Notes: generated by a model from the sequence alone, not told the origin. A DNA stretch of 12,869 bases from Bacillota bacterium (GCA_023450835.1 JAEXGM010000068.1:1-12869); one strand, 5' to 3'. Shown: positions 1 to 6,652, numbered from the stretch's first letter. Numbers and translations are program-made.

Positions 1-11
1 GCACACTACAT

Positions 12-17
12 GGAGGT
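12..17 (+). promoter_or_regulatory. Ribosome binding site that sets the start of the first gene
   Basis: GGAGGT lies 5 bases before the ATG at 22. An in-frame ATG at 10 overlaps this site and has nothing SD-like in the few bases visible before it. The start at 22 is therefore preferred, which shortens the longest open frame by four residues. Confidence 0.75.
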
Positions 18-21
18 TAGG

Positions 22-1515
22 ATGGAGTATAATGTACAGAAGCAGCATGATAAGGGGAAATATCATGCCATTGAAAGAATTACACTGTTGCTGGACGGCG
101 GTACTTTTCAGGAAATCGGCTCCGGCATTGTAAATTACGGCAGCCGTTCCCAGGGAGGACGGGATACGGCAGAATATGACGGGGTTATCACCGGGCATGG
201 AAAAGTCCAGGGTAAAACCGTGTTTGTATTTGCCCAGGATTTTACGGTCAGAGGCGGGTCCCTGGGGCTAATGCACGGGAAGAAAATTGCCCGGATTATT
301 GAATTGGCAATAAAGGCAAAATGCCCGGTTATCGGAATTTATGACTCCGGCGGAGCTCGTATTGATGAGGGCATTAATGCTCTCGCCGGCTGCGGGGAAA
401 TGATGTATTACAATACAATGGCCTCGGGAGTTATTCCTCAGATTTCGGTAATAGCTGGGCCTTGTGCGGGAGCGGCTTCTTACTCACCGGCTATTACAGA
501 TTTCATCTTTATGGTGGAGAAAACAGGATATATGTTTATAACCGGTAATGACGTAATCAAAAGCGTTACGGGAGAAGAATGCACCTTGCAGGAACTGGGC
601 GGAGCGGCAGTACATAATGAAACAACGGGAGTATCTCATTTCCATTTTCGGAAAGAAAAAGAATGCTTCAAAGCCGTAAGAGAACTGATTAACATCCTGC
701 CCTCCTCCAGTACGGAGAGAGAAGATTATAGATTCGTTGACTTTACCTTAAAGGACGACAGCAGAATTGAAGAGGTTCTGCCGCCGGAGGTCAGAAAAGT
801 ATATGATATGAAGAATATCATAAAGGAATTTGTTGATGAGGACAGCGTGATAGAGGTCCATGAAGATTTTGCAAAATCAATGATTGTGTGTTTCGCCAGA
901 TTAAGCGGTATTACCATCGGCATTGTTGCAAACCAGCCTCTTGTTAACAGCGGAAGCATAGACTGTGATTCCAGTGATAAAGCAGCAAGGTTCATTCGTT
1001 TCTGTGATTCCTTTCAGATTCCGATTATCACACTTGTAGATACGCCGGGTTACCTGCCGGGAACGAACCAGGAGCACAGCGGCATTATACGTCATGGCGC
1101 CAAGCTGTTGTTTGCCTATTCCGAAGCAACCGTAATAAAACTGACCGTAGTAATACGTAAGGCATACGGCGGTGCCTATATTGCCATGGGAAGCAAACAT
1201 ATGGGGGCAGATTTTGTATATGCATGGCCGCGGGCTGAAATAGCCGTTATGGGAGCGGAAAGTGCGGCTTCCATTTTATATAAAAGAGAACTGGCCGCTA
1301 TGGCAGAAGAAACGCGAAAAGAGTACCTCACTGAGAAGACGGAAAGCTATGCGAAAGATTATATGAATGCAGAAATTGCTTTAAAAGAGGGGTATGTGGA
1401 TGAAATAATAGAGCCCTATGAAATGAGAAGCAGACTGTTCCAGGATATTGTGGCATTGTCTTCCAAAGATGTCTTAAATAAGCCGTTCAAAAAACACGGC
1501 AATATTCCTTTATAG
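22..1515 (+). CDS. Acyl-CoA carboxyltransferase, 12S transcarboxylase/MmdA/PccB type
   Basis: This 497-residue crotonase-fold carboxyltransferase moves CO2 between carboxybiotin and an acyl-CoA in the cytoplasm. The N-terminal half has GGARIDEG (110-117) and GPCAGAASYSP (146-156). The C-terminal half has DTPGYLPG (340-347), RKAYGGAY (379-386) and AWPRAEIAVMGAE (401-413), and the protein ends with the family-typical KKHGNIPL. Length and both domain halves look complete. The first oxyanion pair reads Gly150-Ala151 where relatives usually have Gly-Gly, and the residue after GGAY is Ile387. The 5S-like gene follows after 30 bases and the biotin carrier after that, so a transcarboxylase complex is likely. 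The acyl-CoA substrate (methylmalonyl-, propionyl- or malonyl/acetyl-CoA) cannot be fixed from sequence. The alternative is the alpha subunit of a membrane decarboxylase whose other subunits lie upstream. Confidence 0.9.
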   Translation: MEYNVQKQHDKGKYHAIERITLLLDGGTFQEIGSGIVNYGSRSQGGRDTAEYDGVITGHGKVQGKTVFVFAQDFTVRGGSLGLMHGKKIARIIELAIKAKCPVIGIYDSGGARIDEGINALAGCGEMMYYNTMASGVIPQISVIAGPCAGAASYSPAITDFIFMVEKTGYMFITGNDVIKSVTGEECTLQELGGAAVHNETTGVSHFHFRKEKECFKAVRELINILPSSSTEREDYRFVDFTLKDDSRIEEVLPPEVRKVYDMKNIIKEFVDEDSVIEVHEDFAKSMIVCFARLSGITIGIVANQPLVNSGSIDCDSSDKAARFIRFCDSFQIPIITLVDTPGYLPGTNQEHSGIIRHGAKLLFAYSEATVIKLTVVIRKAYGGAYIAMGSKHMGADFVYAWPRAEIAVMGAESAASILYKRELAAMAEETRKEYLTEKTESYAKDYMNAEIALKEGYVDEIIEPYEMRSRLFQDIVALSSKDVLNKPFKKHGNIPL

Positions 1516-1545
1516 AATTATAAAGACAGAGAAAGGAGTCATGAA

Positions 1546-3075
1546 ATGACATTAGGATTTACGGAAACAATGCTTCGCGATGCCAACCAGTCTCTGATAG
1601 CCACCAGACTGCCTCTTGCCAAATTCGAAGAGATATTAAACAGTATGGACCAGGCAGGATATTATTCCGTTGAGTGTTGGGGCGGTGCTACTTTTGATGC
1701 TTGTATCAGGTATTTGAATGAAGACCCCTGGGAACGGCTTAAAATCATACGTAAAAATATGCCAAATACAAAGCTGCAGATGCTGCTAAGAGGTCAGTGC
1801 CTGTTAGGTTACAGGCATTATTCCGATGATGTGGTTCGCAAATTTGTGTACAATTCAGTAGAAAAAGGTATTGATATTATTCGGATATTCGATGCCTTAA
1901 ATGATATCAGTAATATTAAAGTGGCTGTTGAGGAGACTTTAAGATGCGGCGCACACCCTTCCTGTGCAATATCCTATAGTGTCAGCCCTGTCCACAATAT
2001 TGAGAATTATATTAAACTGGCAAGAGAGATGGAAGAAATAGGTGCAAAATCCATCTGTATCAAGGACATGTCAGGAATTCTTACTCCCGCCGCTGCTTAT
2101 ACTCTGGTGTCAGAAATTAAGAAGAATGTGTCCATACCGCTGGTGCTTCACTCACATTGCTCTACAGGCACTGCACCCATGTCCTATTTAAAAGCCATGG
2201 AAGCAGGGATTGATGTTATAGATACGGCTATTTCCTGTTTTTCCGGAGGAGCCTCCCAGCCGGCAACAGAGGTTATGTTAGAGACAGCAAAAGGCTGCGG
2301 ATATGAAGTCTCCCTGGATGCTGTGAAGCTCTCAGAGATTAACAGTCACTTTCGCAGGGTAAAAGAGGAGTTTATAACCGAAGGTGTACTTGATATAAAA
2401 GCAACCGAGACAGACCCAAGAACCCTGGAAAACCAGATTCCGGGAGGAATGTATTCCAATCTGATCTCCCAGGTAAAAGCTCAGAATATAATGGACCGGT
2501 TTGATGAAATATTGGAAGAAATCCCAAAAGTCCGTAAAGACCTGGGGTATCCGCCCCTGGTAACGCCTATCAGCCAGATGGTTGCTGCCCAGGCAGTTGC
2601 CAATGTGCTTTCGGGAGAAAGGTATTTGACAGTCTTAAAAGAAATCATTGGCTATTTTAAAGGGGAATACGGGTGTCCGCTGGGAGAAGTTAATTCGGAA
2701 CTTATGAAACAGCTTACCGGCAGTACGGAATTTCCCGGCAAACGCTTATCTGAGGACTTGCCGGATATCTATGAAATGACAAAGGAAAAGTATAAAAATA
2801 AGAGCTATAACAGAAGTGATATCCTTACTACCATACTATATCCGGAACTGGCTGATGATTTTATTAATAAGAGGAATGCCAGGAAGGATTCGGTCTATCA
2901 GTATAGCTTTTATAAAGCCAATATGTCTGAGAAGCTGAAGAAGAGTGAAAAGCACAAAGATGTACCGGAAGACATCAAAGCGGTCATTACCGTGATTCTC
3001 GCAAGTAATTTGAAATTGCCTGTTAATCAAATACAGATTAAAGAAATCTATACATTGGATGAGGGGGTCAGCTAA
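1546..3075 (+). CDS. Pyruvate/oxaloacetate carboxyltransferase, 5S transcarboxylase/OadA type
   Basis: This 509-residue TIM-barrel carboxyltransferase exchanges CO2 between oxaloacetate/pyruvate and biotin. The expected metal site is visible: Asp12 in RDANQSL, Lys173 in CIKDMSG (the lysine carbamylated in relatives), and His202 and His204 in LHSHCSTG. The barrel is followed by the conserved PYC_OADA-type region (about 290-440). Unlike many OadA proteins there is no fused biotin domain with an MKM motif, and the biotin carrier is the next gene. The length is close to that of the Propionibacterium 5S subunit (about 505). Residues about 472-504 (DIKAVITVILASNL and on) resemble the soluble end of OadG/MmdD small subunits. 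The start is supported by AAAGGAG (1532-1538) seven bases upstream. Its TAA overlaps the next ATG as TAATG, which suggests translational coupling. Confidence 0.9.
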   Translation: MTLGFTETMLRDANQSLIATRLPLAKFEEILNSMDQAGYYSVECWGGATFDACIRYLNEDPWERLKIIRKNMPNTKLQMLLRGQCLLGYRHYSDDVVRKFVYNSVEKGIDIIRIFDALNDISNIKVAVEETLRCGAHPSCAISYSVSPVHNIENYIKLAREMEEIGAKSICIKDMSGILTPAAAYTLVSEIKKNVSIPLVLHSHCSTGTAPMSYLKAMEAGIDVIDTAISCFSGGASQPATEVMLETAKGCGYEVSLDAVKLSEINSHFRRVKEEFITEGVLDIKATETDPRTLENQIPGGMYSNLISQVKAQNIMDRFDEILEEIPKVRKDLGYPPLVTPISQMVAAQAVANVLSGERYLTVLKEIIGYFKGEYGCPLGEVNSELMKQLTGSTEFPGKRLSEDLPDIYEMTKEKYKNKSYNRSDILTTILYPELADDFINKRNARKDSVYQYSFYKANMSEKLKKSEKHKDVPEDIKAVITVILASNLKLPVNQIQIKEIYTLDEGVS

Positions 3076-3455
3076 TGGAATATATTATAGAATTAAACGG
3101 AACAAAGTATGGTATTGAACTTACCAATTCAACGGCAACTATTTTGCAGAAGGTCAAAACAGGAAGAAGGGATCATTATAAAGAAATTATGGAGATTCCG
3201 GATCTTGACACAGAGGAAGAGGACAGTATTTCGAAGGATTCCGTTTATGTGAAAGCTCCCATGCCGGGGACGGTAATTCAGGTGCTGGTAAAAGAAGGGG
3301 AGCATATCCGCAAAGGTGACTTGCTGTTTGTTCTGGAATCCATGAAAATGGAGAATGATATCCTTTCAGTTAATGATGCAATCGTTGAAAAGGTTTATGT
3401 GGAGAGAGGCAGTAAGGTTGAAATCGGGAAGCCGTTACTTGTACTAAGCTGTTAA
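3075..3455 (+). CDS. Biotin carboxyl carrier protein, 1.3S-like
   Basis: This 126-residue carrier shuttles carboxybiotin between the two preceding carboxyltransferases. The biotinyl/lipoyl domain spans about 57-126: KAPMPGTV, then ESMKMEN with the biotinylated lysine at Lys91, and a closing strand GKPLLVLS. The N-terminal arm (1-40) is a short beta-rich stretch, as in the 1.3S subunit, and may anchor it to the partners. The linker (43-54) is acidic rather than the Pro/Ala-rich hinge seen in many such carriers. The size is close to the 123 residues of Propionibacterium 1.3S. The gene overlaps its upstream neighbour by one base, with GAGGGGG (3061-3067) as the likely ribosome binding site inside that gene. 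A biotin ligase acting on it must be encoded elsewhere. Confidence 0.92.
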   Translation: MEYIIELNGTKYGIELTNSTATILQKVKTGRRDHYKEIMEIPDLDTEEEDSISKDSVYVKAPMPGTVIQVLVKEGEHIRKGDLLFVLESMKMENDILSVNDAIVEKVYVERGSKVEIGKPLLVLSC

Positions 3456-3530
3456 TATTTTATTTCCTCTTAGTTGTAACGCAGGTATTGTAATCCTACG
3501 GTAAAAATGTAAGTCAAACAAATTTTAAGC

Positions 3531-3559
3531 TTGATTTTTATGGTAAGGCATGATATAGT
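3531..3559 (+). promoter_or_regulatory. Sigma-A promoter with extended -10 for rplS
   Basis: TTGATT (3531-3536), a 17-base spacer, and TATAGT (3554-3559) preceded by TG at 3551-3552 form an extended -10 promoter. Transcription should start near 3565-3567, about 110 bases before rplS. rplS can therefore be expressed independently of the upstream metabolic operon. Confidence 0.75.
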
Positions 3560-3564
3560 AAGAT

Positions 3565-3660
3565 GTTGTGAGATGGGATGGTCCTCTGATACAACGCCCT
3601 TTGACAGATTTGTACAAGCAGATGTTTTATGAGGCAAGGTATTAAGAACGTCTAATTTAA
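3565..3660 (+). promoter_or_regulatory. Structured rplS 5' leader, candidate L19 autoregulatory element
   Basis: The transcript begins with a hairpin: GTTGT (3565-3569) pairs with ACAAC (3591-3595), with further pairing inside. A second stem pairs AGATGTT (3620-3626) with AACGTCT (3647-3653), including one G-U pair. TTTGT (3609-3613) could pair with GCAAG (3634-3638) across the second stem, giving a possible pseudoknot. Firmicutes carry a known L19 leader family at this position, which is thought to bind L19 for feedback control. The match here rests on position and foldability; a covariance search was not possible. Confidence 0.55.
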
Positions 3661-3674
3661 AGGAGGTCACAAGA

Positions 3675-4022
3675 ATGAATAACATTATTAAAGAAATCGA
3701 AGCTGCTCAGCTTAAGAGTGAAATCGCAGATTTCAACGTAGGCGATACTGTAAAAGTATACGCTAAAGTAAAAGAAGGTAACCGTGAAAGAACACAGGTT
3801 TTCGAAGGCACTGTTTTAAAGAGACAAAACGGTGGCGCCAGAGAAACATTTACCGTAAGAAAGTCTTCTAACGGTATTGGTGTTGAAAAGACTTGGCCCC
3901 TGCATTCCCCCAGTGTTGAAAAGATCGAAGTTATCAGACACGGTAAGGTTAGAAGAGCTAAGTTAAATTATTTACGTGGTAGAGTAGGTAAGAAAGCTAA
4001 AGTTAAAGAAATCGTAAAATAA
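3675..4022 (+). CDS. rplS: 50S ribosomal protein L19
   Basis: This 115-residue protein has the usual length of bacterial L19, which sits at the interface of the 30S and 50S subunits. Family signatures are visible: FNVGDTVKVYAKVKEGNRER (20-39), the FEGTVLKR strand, FTVRKSSNGIGVEKTWPLHS, and the basic C-terminus with KVRRAKLNYLRGR. The start has a near-perfect ribosome binding site, AAAGGAGGT, 7 bases upstream. Codon choice (AGA, GTA, AAA, GGT) suits a highly expressed gene. It has its own promoter and leader and is followed by a strong terminator, so much of its mRNA is probably monocistronic. The trmD/rimM/rpsP genes that usually precede it are not present. Confidence 0.97.
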   Translation: MNNIIKEIEAAQLKSEIADFNVGDTVKVYAKVKEGNRERTQVFEGTVLKRQNGGARETFTVRKSSNGIGVEKTWPLHSPSVEKIEVIRHGKVRRAKLNYLRGRVGKKAKVKEIVK

Positions 4023-4043
4023 TAGCACGTGGCCAAAAACGGG

Positions 4044-4075
4044 AAGGGACAACTACTTATAGTATTGTCCCTTTT
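4044..4075 (+). terminator. Rho-independent terminator after rplS
   Basis: AAGGGACAA (4044-4052) pairs with TTGTCCCTT (4065-4073). The stem continues inward as TACT/AGTA after a one-base bulge, leaving a 3-base loop. The 3' arm runs into CCCTTTTATT. Stem, small loop and T-rich tail make this the clearest terminator in the window. It begins 22 bases after the rplS stop. Confidence 0.85.
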
Positions 4076-4127
4076 ATTGTCTGTTTATGATTTTCAGGAA
4101 TATCCAATTTTTGACCGGATATTTACG

Positions 4128-4134
4128 AAAGGGG
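4128..4134 (+). promoter_or_regulatory. Ribosome binding site that sets the lepB start
   Basis: AAAGGGG lies 5 bases before the ATG at 4140. A longer in-frame reading from a GTG at 4029 would run straight through the rplS terminator hairpin and has no ribosome binding site, so it is rejected. Confidence 0.8.
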
Positions 4135-4139
4135 TTACA

Positions 4140-4727
4140 ATGAGATATGATTTTGAAAAAGAGGACAAGGGTCCTGTAATAAAAAAAGTCATTATATCCT
4201 TAATTATATGGTTTGTTGAAATTGCAGCGGTTGTTGGATTTGCTTATTTTGTGGCAAATTATGCTCTGGAGAAGACGGTAATTACAGGCCAGTCCATGGA
4301 AAATACACTGATGGACCAGGACAAGATAATTATTAATAAATTTGCTTATGTCTTTCACAAACCCAAACGTTTTGATGTTATTGTGTTCAAACAGTCCGAT
4401 AAAGAGCACAGCTATTTAAATACCAAAAGGGTAATTGGCCTTCCGGGTGAAACAGTACAGATTAAAGATGGCAAAGTTTATATTAACAATGAACCGCTAA
4501 AAGAGCAGATTGCAGTAGAAGATATTGAAAATGCAGGGTTAGCGGAAGATGAAATCAAATTGGATGAGAACGAATATTTTGTGCTGGGAGATAACCGCAA
4601 CAACAGCGAAGACAGCCGGTTTGCCAATATTGGAAATATAGTTTCAGGAGATATCATCGGGAAAGCCTGGATTAGACAGAATGGTTTTTCCTTTATAAAT
4701 AAATTAAACATCAGGAAGGAGGAATAA
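4140..4727 (+). CDS. lepB: Signal peptidase I
   Basis: This 195-residue membrane serine protease removes signal peptides from exported proteins outside the membrane. A charged cytoplasmic N-terminus (1-16) precedes one membrane span (about 17-41, IISLIIWFVEIAAVVGFAYF). The catalytic Ser52 is in TGQSMENTL, the general base Lys96 in NTKRVIGLPGE, and the family box GDNRNNSEDSR at 150-160. One N-terminal span is the usual Gram-positive layout. The ATG at 4140 removes a spurious 37-residue extension. No convincing promoter lies between the terminator and lepB, so expression may depend on read-through or an unrecognised promoter. rbgA follows after 2 bases with its ribosome binding site inside the end of lepB, so the two are probably coupled. 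Confidence 0.95.
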   Translation: MRYDFEKEDKGPVIKKVIISLIIWFVEIAAVVGFAYFVANYALEKTVITGQSMENTLMDQDKIIINKFAYVFHKPKRFDVIVFKQSDKEHSYLNTKRVIGLPGETVQIKDGKVYINNEPLKEQIAVEDIENAGLAEDEIKLDENEYFVLGDNRNNSEDSRFANIGNIVSGDIIGKAWIRQNGFSFINKLNIRKEE

Positions 4728-4729
4728 GT

Positions 4730-5731
4730 ATGCATTTTCAATGGTATCCAGGTCATATGTCGAAAGCAAAACGTATGATGCAGGAGGACATGAAGTTAAT
4801 CGATGTAGTCATTGAGTTAGTAGATGCACGTATTCCGCTTAGCAGCAAGAATCCGGATATTAATCAGATGGCCGGGAGCAAATCCAGGGTCATTTTATTG
4901 AATAAAAGTGATTTGGCAGACGATAACCAGAACCTTAGATGGAAGGAGTACTTTGAAAGTCAGGGCTATATTGCCGTTCTGGTGAACTCCAAAAAGGGAG
5001 ACGGAATCCGCAAGGTAAATGACGCCGTAGTGGAAGCCTGCAAAGCAAAGATTGAAAGGGACAGGAAGAAAGGCATTCTAAACCGTCCTTTACGAGCAAT
5101 GGTCGTAGGAATCCCCAATGTAGGAAAGTCTACCTTTATTAACAGCATCTCCGGTAAGGCAGCCGCTAAAACCGGTAATAAACCGGGTGTTACAAAGGGA
5201 AAGCAATGGATTAAGCTGAATAAATCCATAGAGCTGCTTGATACCCCAGGTATACTCTGGCCGAAGTTCGAGGATCAGAAAGTGGGTCTCCACCTGGCTC
5301 TTATTGGCTCTATTAAAGAAGAGATTTTAAACAGCTACGATTTAGGAATTGCATTGATAGGCTTCTTAATACGGAATTATAAGGGAGCCTTGGAACAACG
5401 CTATGGTATTACAGAAACAGAGAATGTGAATGAGAACTTAAGTGCAATTGCTAAGAAACGAGGCTGCCTGTTAAAGGGCGGGGAATTAGATCTTGAAAGA
5501 GCAGCCAGTTTTCTTGTAGACGATTTGCGAAATGCCAAGCTTGGAAAAATAACATTGCAGTTTCCTACAGATCTGGAAGCTGATAGTAACGGACCGGCCG
5601 GTAAAGCAGGTGCGGTTAAGAAAAATACTGCGGTAACGGTTGATAATGAAAATGGGGACTCACAAGAAAACGATAATATAAAAGTGAGCAATGAAAATAA
5701 AGATGTGATTACGGATACAGTGGAAATATAA
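4730..5731 (+). CDS. rbgA: Ribosome biogenesis GTPase RbgA (YlqF)
   Basis: This 333-residue circularly permuted GTPase acts late in 50S subunit assembly in Firmicutes. The permuted motif order is visible: G4 NKSD (58-61), G5 NSKKG (86-90), then G1 GIPNVGKS (127-134), G2 around PGVTKG (152-157) and G3 DTPG (171-174). The N-terminal QWYPGHMSKAKR is characteristic of the family. A helical C-terminal domain spans about 185-280. Residues about 284-333 are an extra tail rich in Asn, Asp, Glu, Lys and Gly that looks disordered; the Bacillus protein ends near 282. AAGGAGG (4716-4722) lies 7 bases before the start, inside lepB. Proximity to rplS fits its role in 50S maturation. Confidence 0.95.
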   Translation: MHFQWYPGHMSKAKRMMQEDMKLIDVVIELVDARIPLSSKNPDINQMAGSKSRVILLNKSDLADDNQNLRWKEYFESQGYIAVLVNSKKGDGIRKVNDAVVEACKAKIERDRKKGILNRPLRAMVVGIPNVGKSTFINSISGKAAAKTGNKPGVTKGKQWIKLNKSIELLDTPGILWPKFEDQKVGLHLALIGSIKEEILNSYDLGIALIGFLIRNYKGALEQRYGITETENVNENLSAIAKKRGCLLKGGELDLERAASFLVDDLRNAKLGKITLQFPTDLEADSNGPAGKAGAVKKNTAVTVDNENGDSQENDNIKVSNENKDVITDTVEI

Positions 5732-5782
5732 CCGTAATTAGCAAAGATACAAGATATTATAGATGTATAACAGAAAACGGAT

Positions 5783-5820
5783 TGCCATAAAAGGTATACA
5801 GGGGTATACCTTTTATGGCA
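5783..5820 (+). repeat. Perfect 17-bp inverted repeat (hairpin) between rbgA and rnhB
   Basis: TGCCATAAAAGGTATAC (5783-5799) is followed by the 4-base loop AGGG and its exact complement at 5804-5820. One G-U pair could extend the stem at the base. No T-run follows on either strand, so it is not a normal intrinsic terminator. It starts 51 bases after the rbgA stop and ends 33 bases before rnhB. It could be an RNA processing or stabilising site, a protein operator or a small repeat family member; the sequence alone does not decide. Confidence 0.85.
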
Positions 5821-5853
5821 GCAGGATGAAAGTCTAAATACGAGGAATATGAC

Positions 5854-6621
5854 ATGGAGATGAGCATTAAGGCAATCAAAGGAGAATTTCTTCTGGCGAA
5901 AGAGGAAGATGTCGCCGATATAATTATTAAGTACCAGGATGATACCAGAGCAGGAGTAAAGAGCCTGATTGAGAAAGCAAGGAAACAGCAAAATGCCAAA
6001 GATACCGAGAGACAAAGAATCTTTGAGATGACTTCCTTTGAAAGAACTTATGGAGAGTATTCCTATATCTGTGGTATTGATGAGGTGGGCAGAGGACCTT
6101 TAGCGGGGCCGGTAATGGCGGCAGCTGTTATTCTTCCCAAGGATTGTGATATCTTATATATAAACGATTCCAAACAATTGTCAGAAAAGATGAGAGAAAA
6201 GCTTTTTGATGAGATTATGGAGAAGGCTGTAGCAGTGGGTGTGGGTTCCATACCTCCTGCAAGAATTGACGAAATCAATATCTTGCAGGCAACTTATGAA
6301 GCAATGCGCCAGGCCATCGGAAACTTAAAAGTTACTCCCGATATCCTGCTTAACGATGCGGTCACTATTCCCAAGGTAAGTATAAAACAAGTGCCGATTA
6401 TTAAAGGCGATGCTAAAAGTGTATCCATTGCAGCAGCCAGTATTATAGCAAAAGTTACAAGGGACCGTATCATGACAGCTTATGATAAGATATTCCCCGC
6501 CTATGGATTTGCTTCAAATAAAGGTTATGGCTCTGAAGAACATATTAAAGCATTGAAGTTATATGGACCCACACTTTTACATAGAAGGAGCTTCTTGAAG
6601 AATTTCGAGATTAATAATTGA
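5854..6621 (+). CDS. rnhB: Ribonuclease HII
   Basis: This 255-residue enzyme cuts RNA in RNA-DNA hybrids and at single ribonucleotides in DNA. The catalytic domain begins at YICGIDEVGRGPLAGP, with Asp76 and Glu77. Asp168 in LLNDAVT and Asp204 in AKVTRDR complete the metal-binding acidic set, and NDSKQLS (104-110) is also conserved. The N-terminal extension (1-68) before the catalytic domain is normal for the Firmicutes branch, and the length equals that of Bacillus RnhB. The start has GAGGA (5842-5846) seven bases upstream; an ATG two codons in is a weaker alternative. Position after rbgA matches the Bacillus gene order. No clear promoter was found in the 122-base gap. Confidence 0.95.
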   Translation: MEMSIKAIKGEFLLAKEEDVADIIIKYQDDTRAGVKSLIEKARKQQNAKDTERQRIFEMTSFERTYGEYSYICGIDEVGRGPLAGPVMAAAVILPKDCDILYINDSKQLSEKMREKLFDEIMEKAVAVGVGSIPPARIDEINILQATYEAMRQAIGNLKVTPDILLNDAVTIPKVSIKQVPIIKGDAKSVSIAAASIIAKVTRDRIMTAYDKIFPAYGFASNKGYGSEEHIKALKLYGPTLLHRRSFLKNFEINN

Positions 6622-6637
6622 TTGACTGTTGACGGAC

Positions 6638-6645
6638 AGGAGGTG
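6638..6645 (+). promoter_or_regulatory. Ribosome binding site that sets the start of the FlhB-like gene
   Basis: AGGAGGTG lies 7 bases before the ATG at 6653. A longer frame from a TTG at 6629 lies upstream of this site and lacks its own, so the ATG is chosen and eight residues are dropped. Confidence 0.85.
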
Positions 6646-6652
6646 TGATTCG

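Noticed and set aside
1541..1549. Minimal ATG-AAA-TGA frame overlapping the 5S-like gene start
   Set aside because: It is only two codons and sits too close to the ribosome binding site; most likely chance.
3443..3474. ACTAAG/CTTAGT inverted repeat at the end of the biotin carrier gene as a terminator
   Set aside because: Only 6 bp around a loop of about 20 bases, AT-rich and without a following T-run, so it is too weak to call.
4077..4139. Possible lepB promoter (TTGTCT or TTGACC as -35)
   Set aside because: No good -10 box lies at 16-18 bases from either candidate, so no promoter is called.
5732..5782. Possible promoter for rnhB around TATTAT and TATAAC
   Set aside because: The -10-like boxes have no acceptable -35 at normal spacing, and AT-rich sequence gives such hits by chance.
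5783..5820. Hairpin read as an intrinsic terminator of rbgA
   Set aside because: The stem is strong but the sequence after it (GCAGGATG) has no T-run, and the opposite strand has none adjacent either.
5401..6015. A 204-codon minus-strand open frame across the rbgA end, the gap and the rnhB start
   Set aside because: It lies opposite two well-supported genes, reads as Ser/Phe/Leu-rich sequence without recognisable motifs, and crosses the perfect hairpin. It is a shadow of the coding strand.
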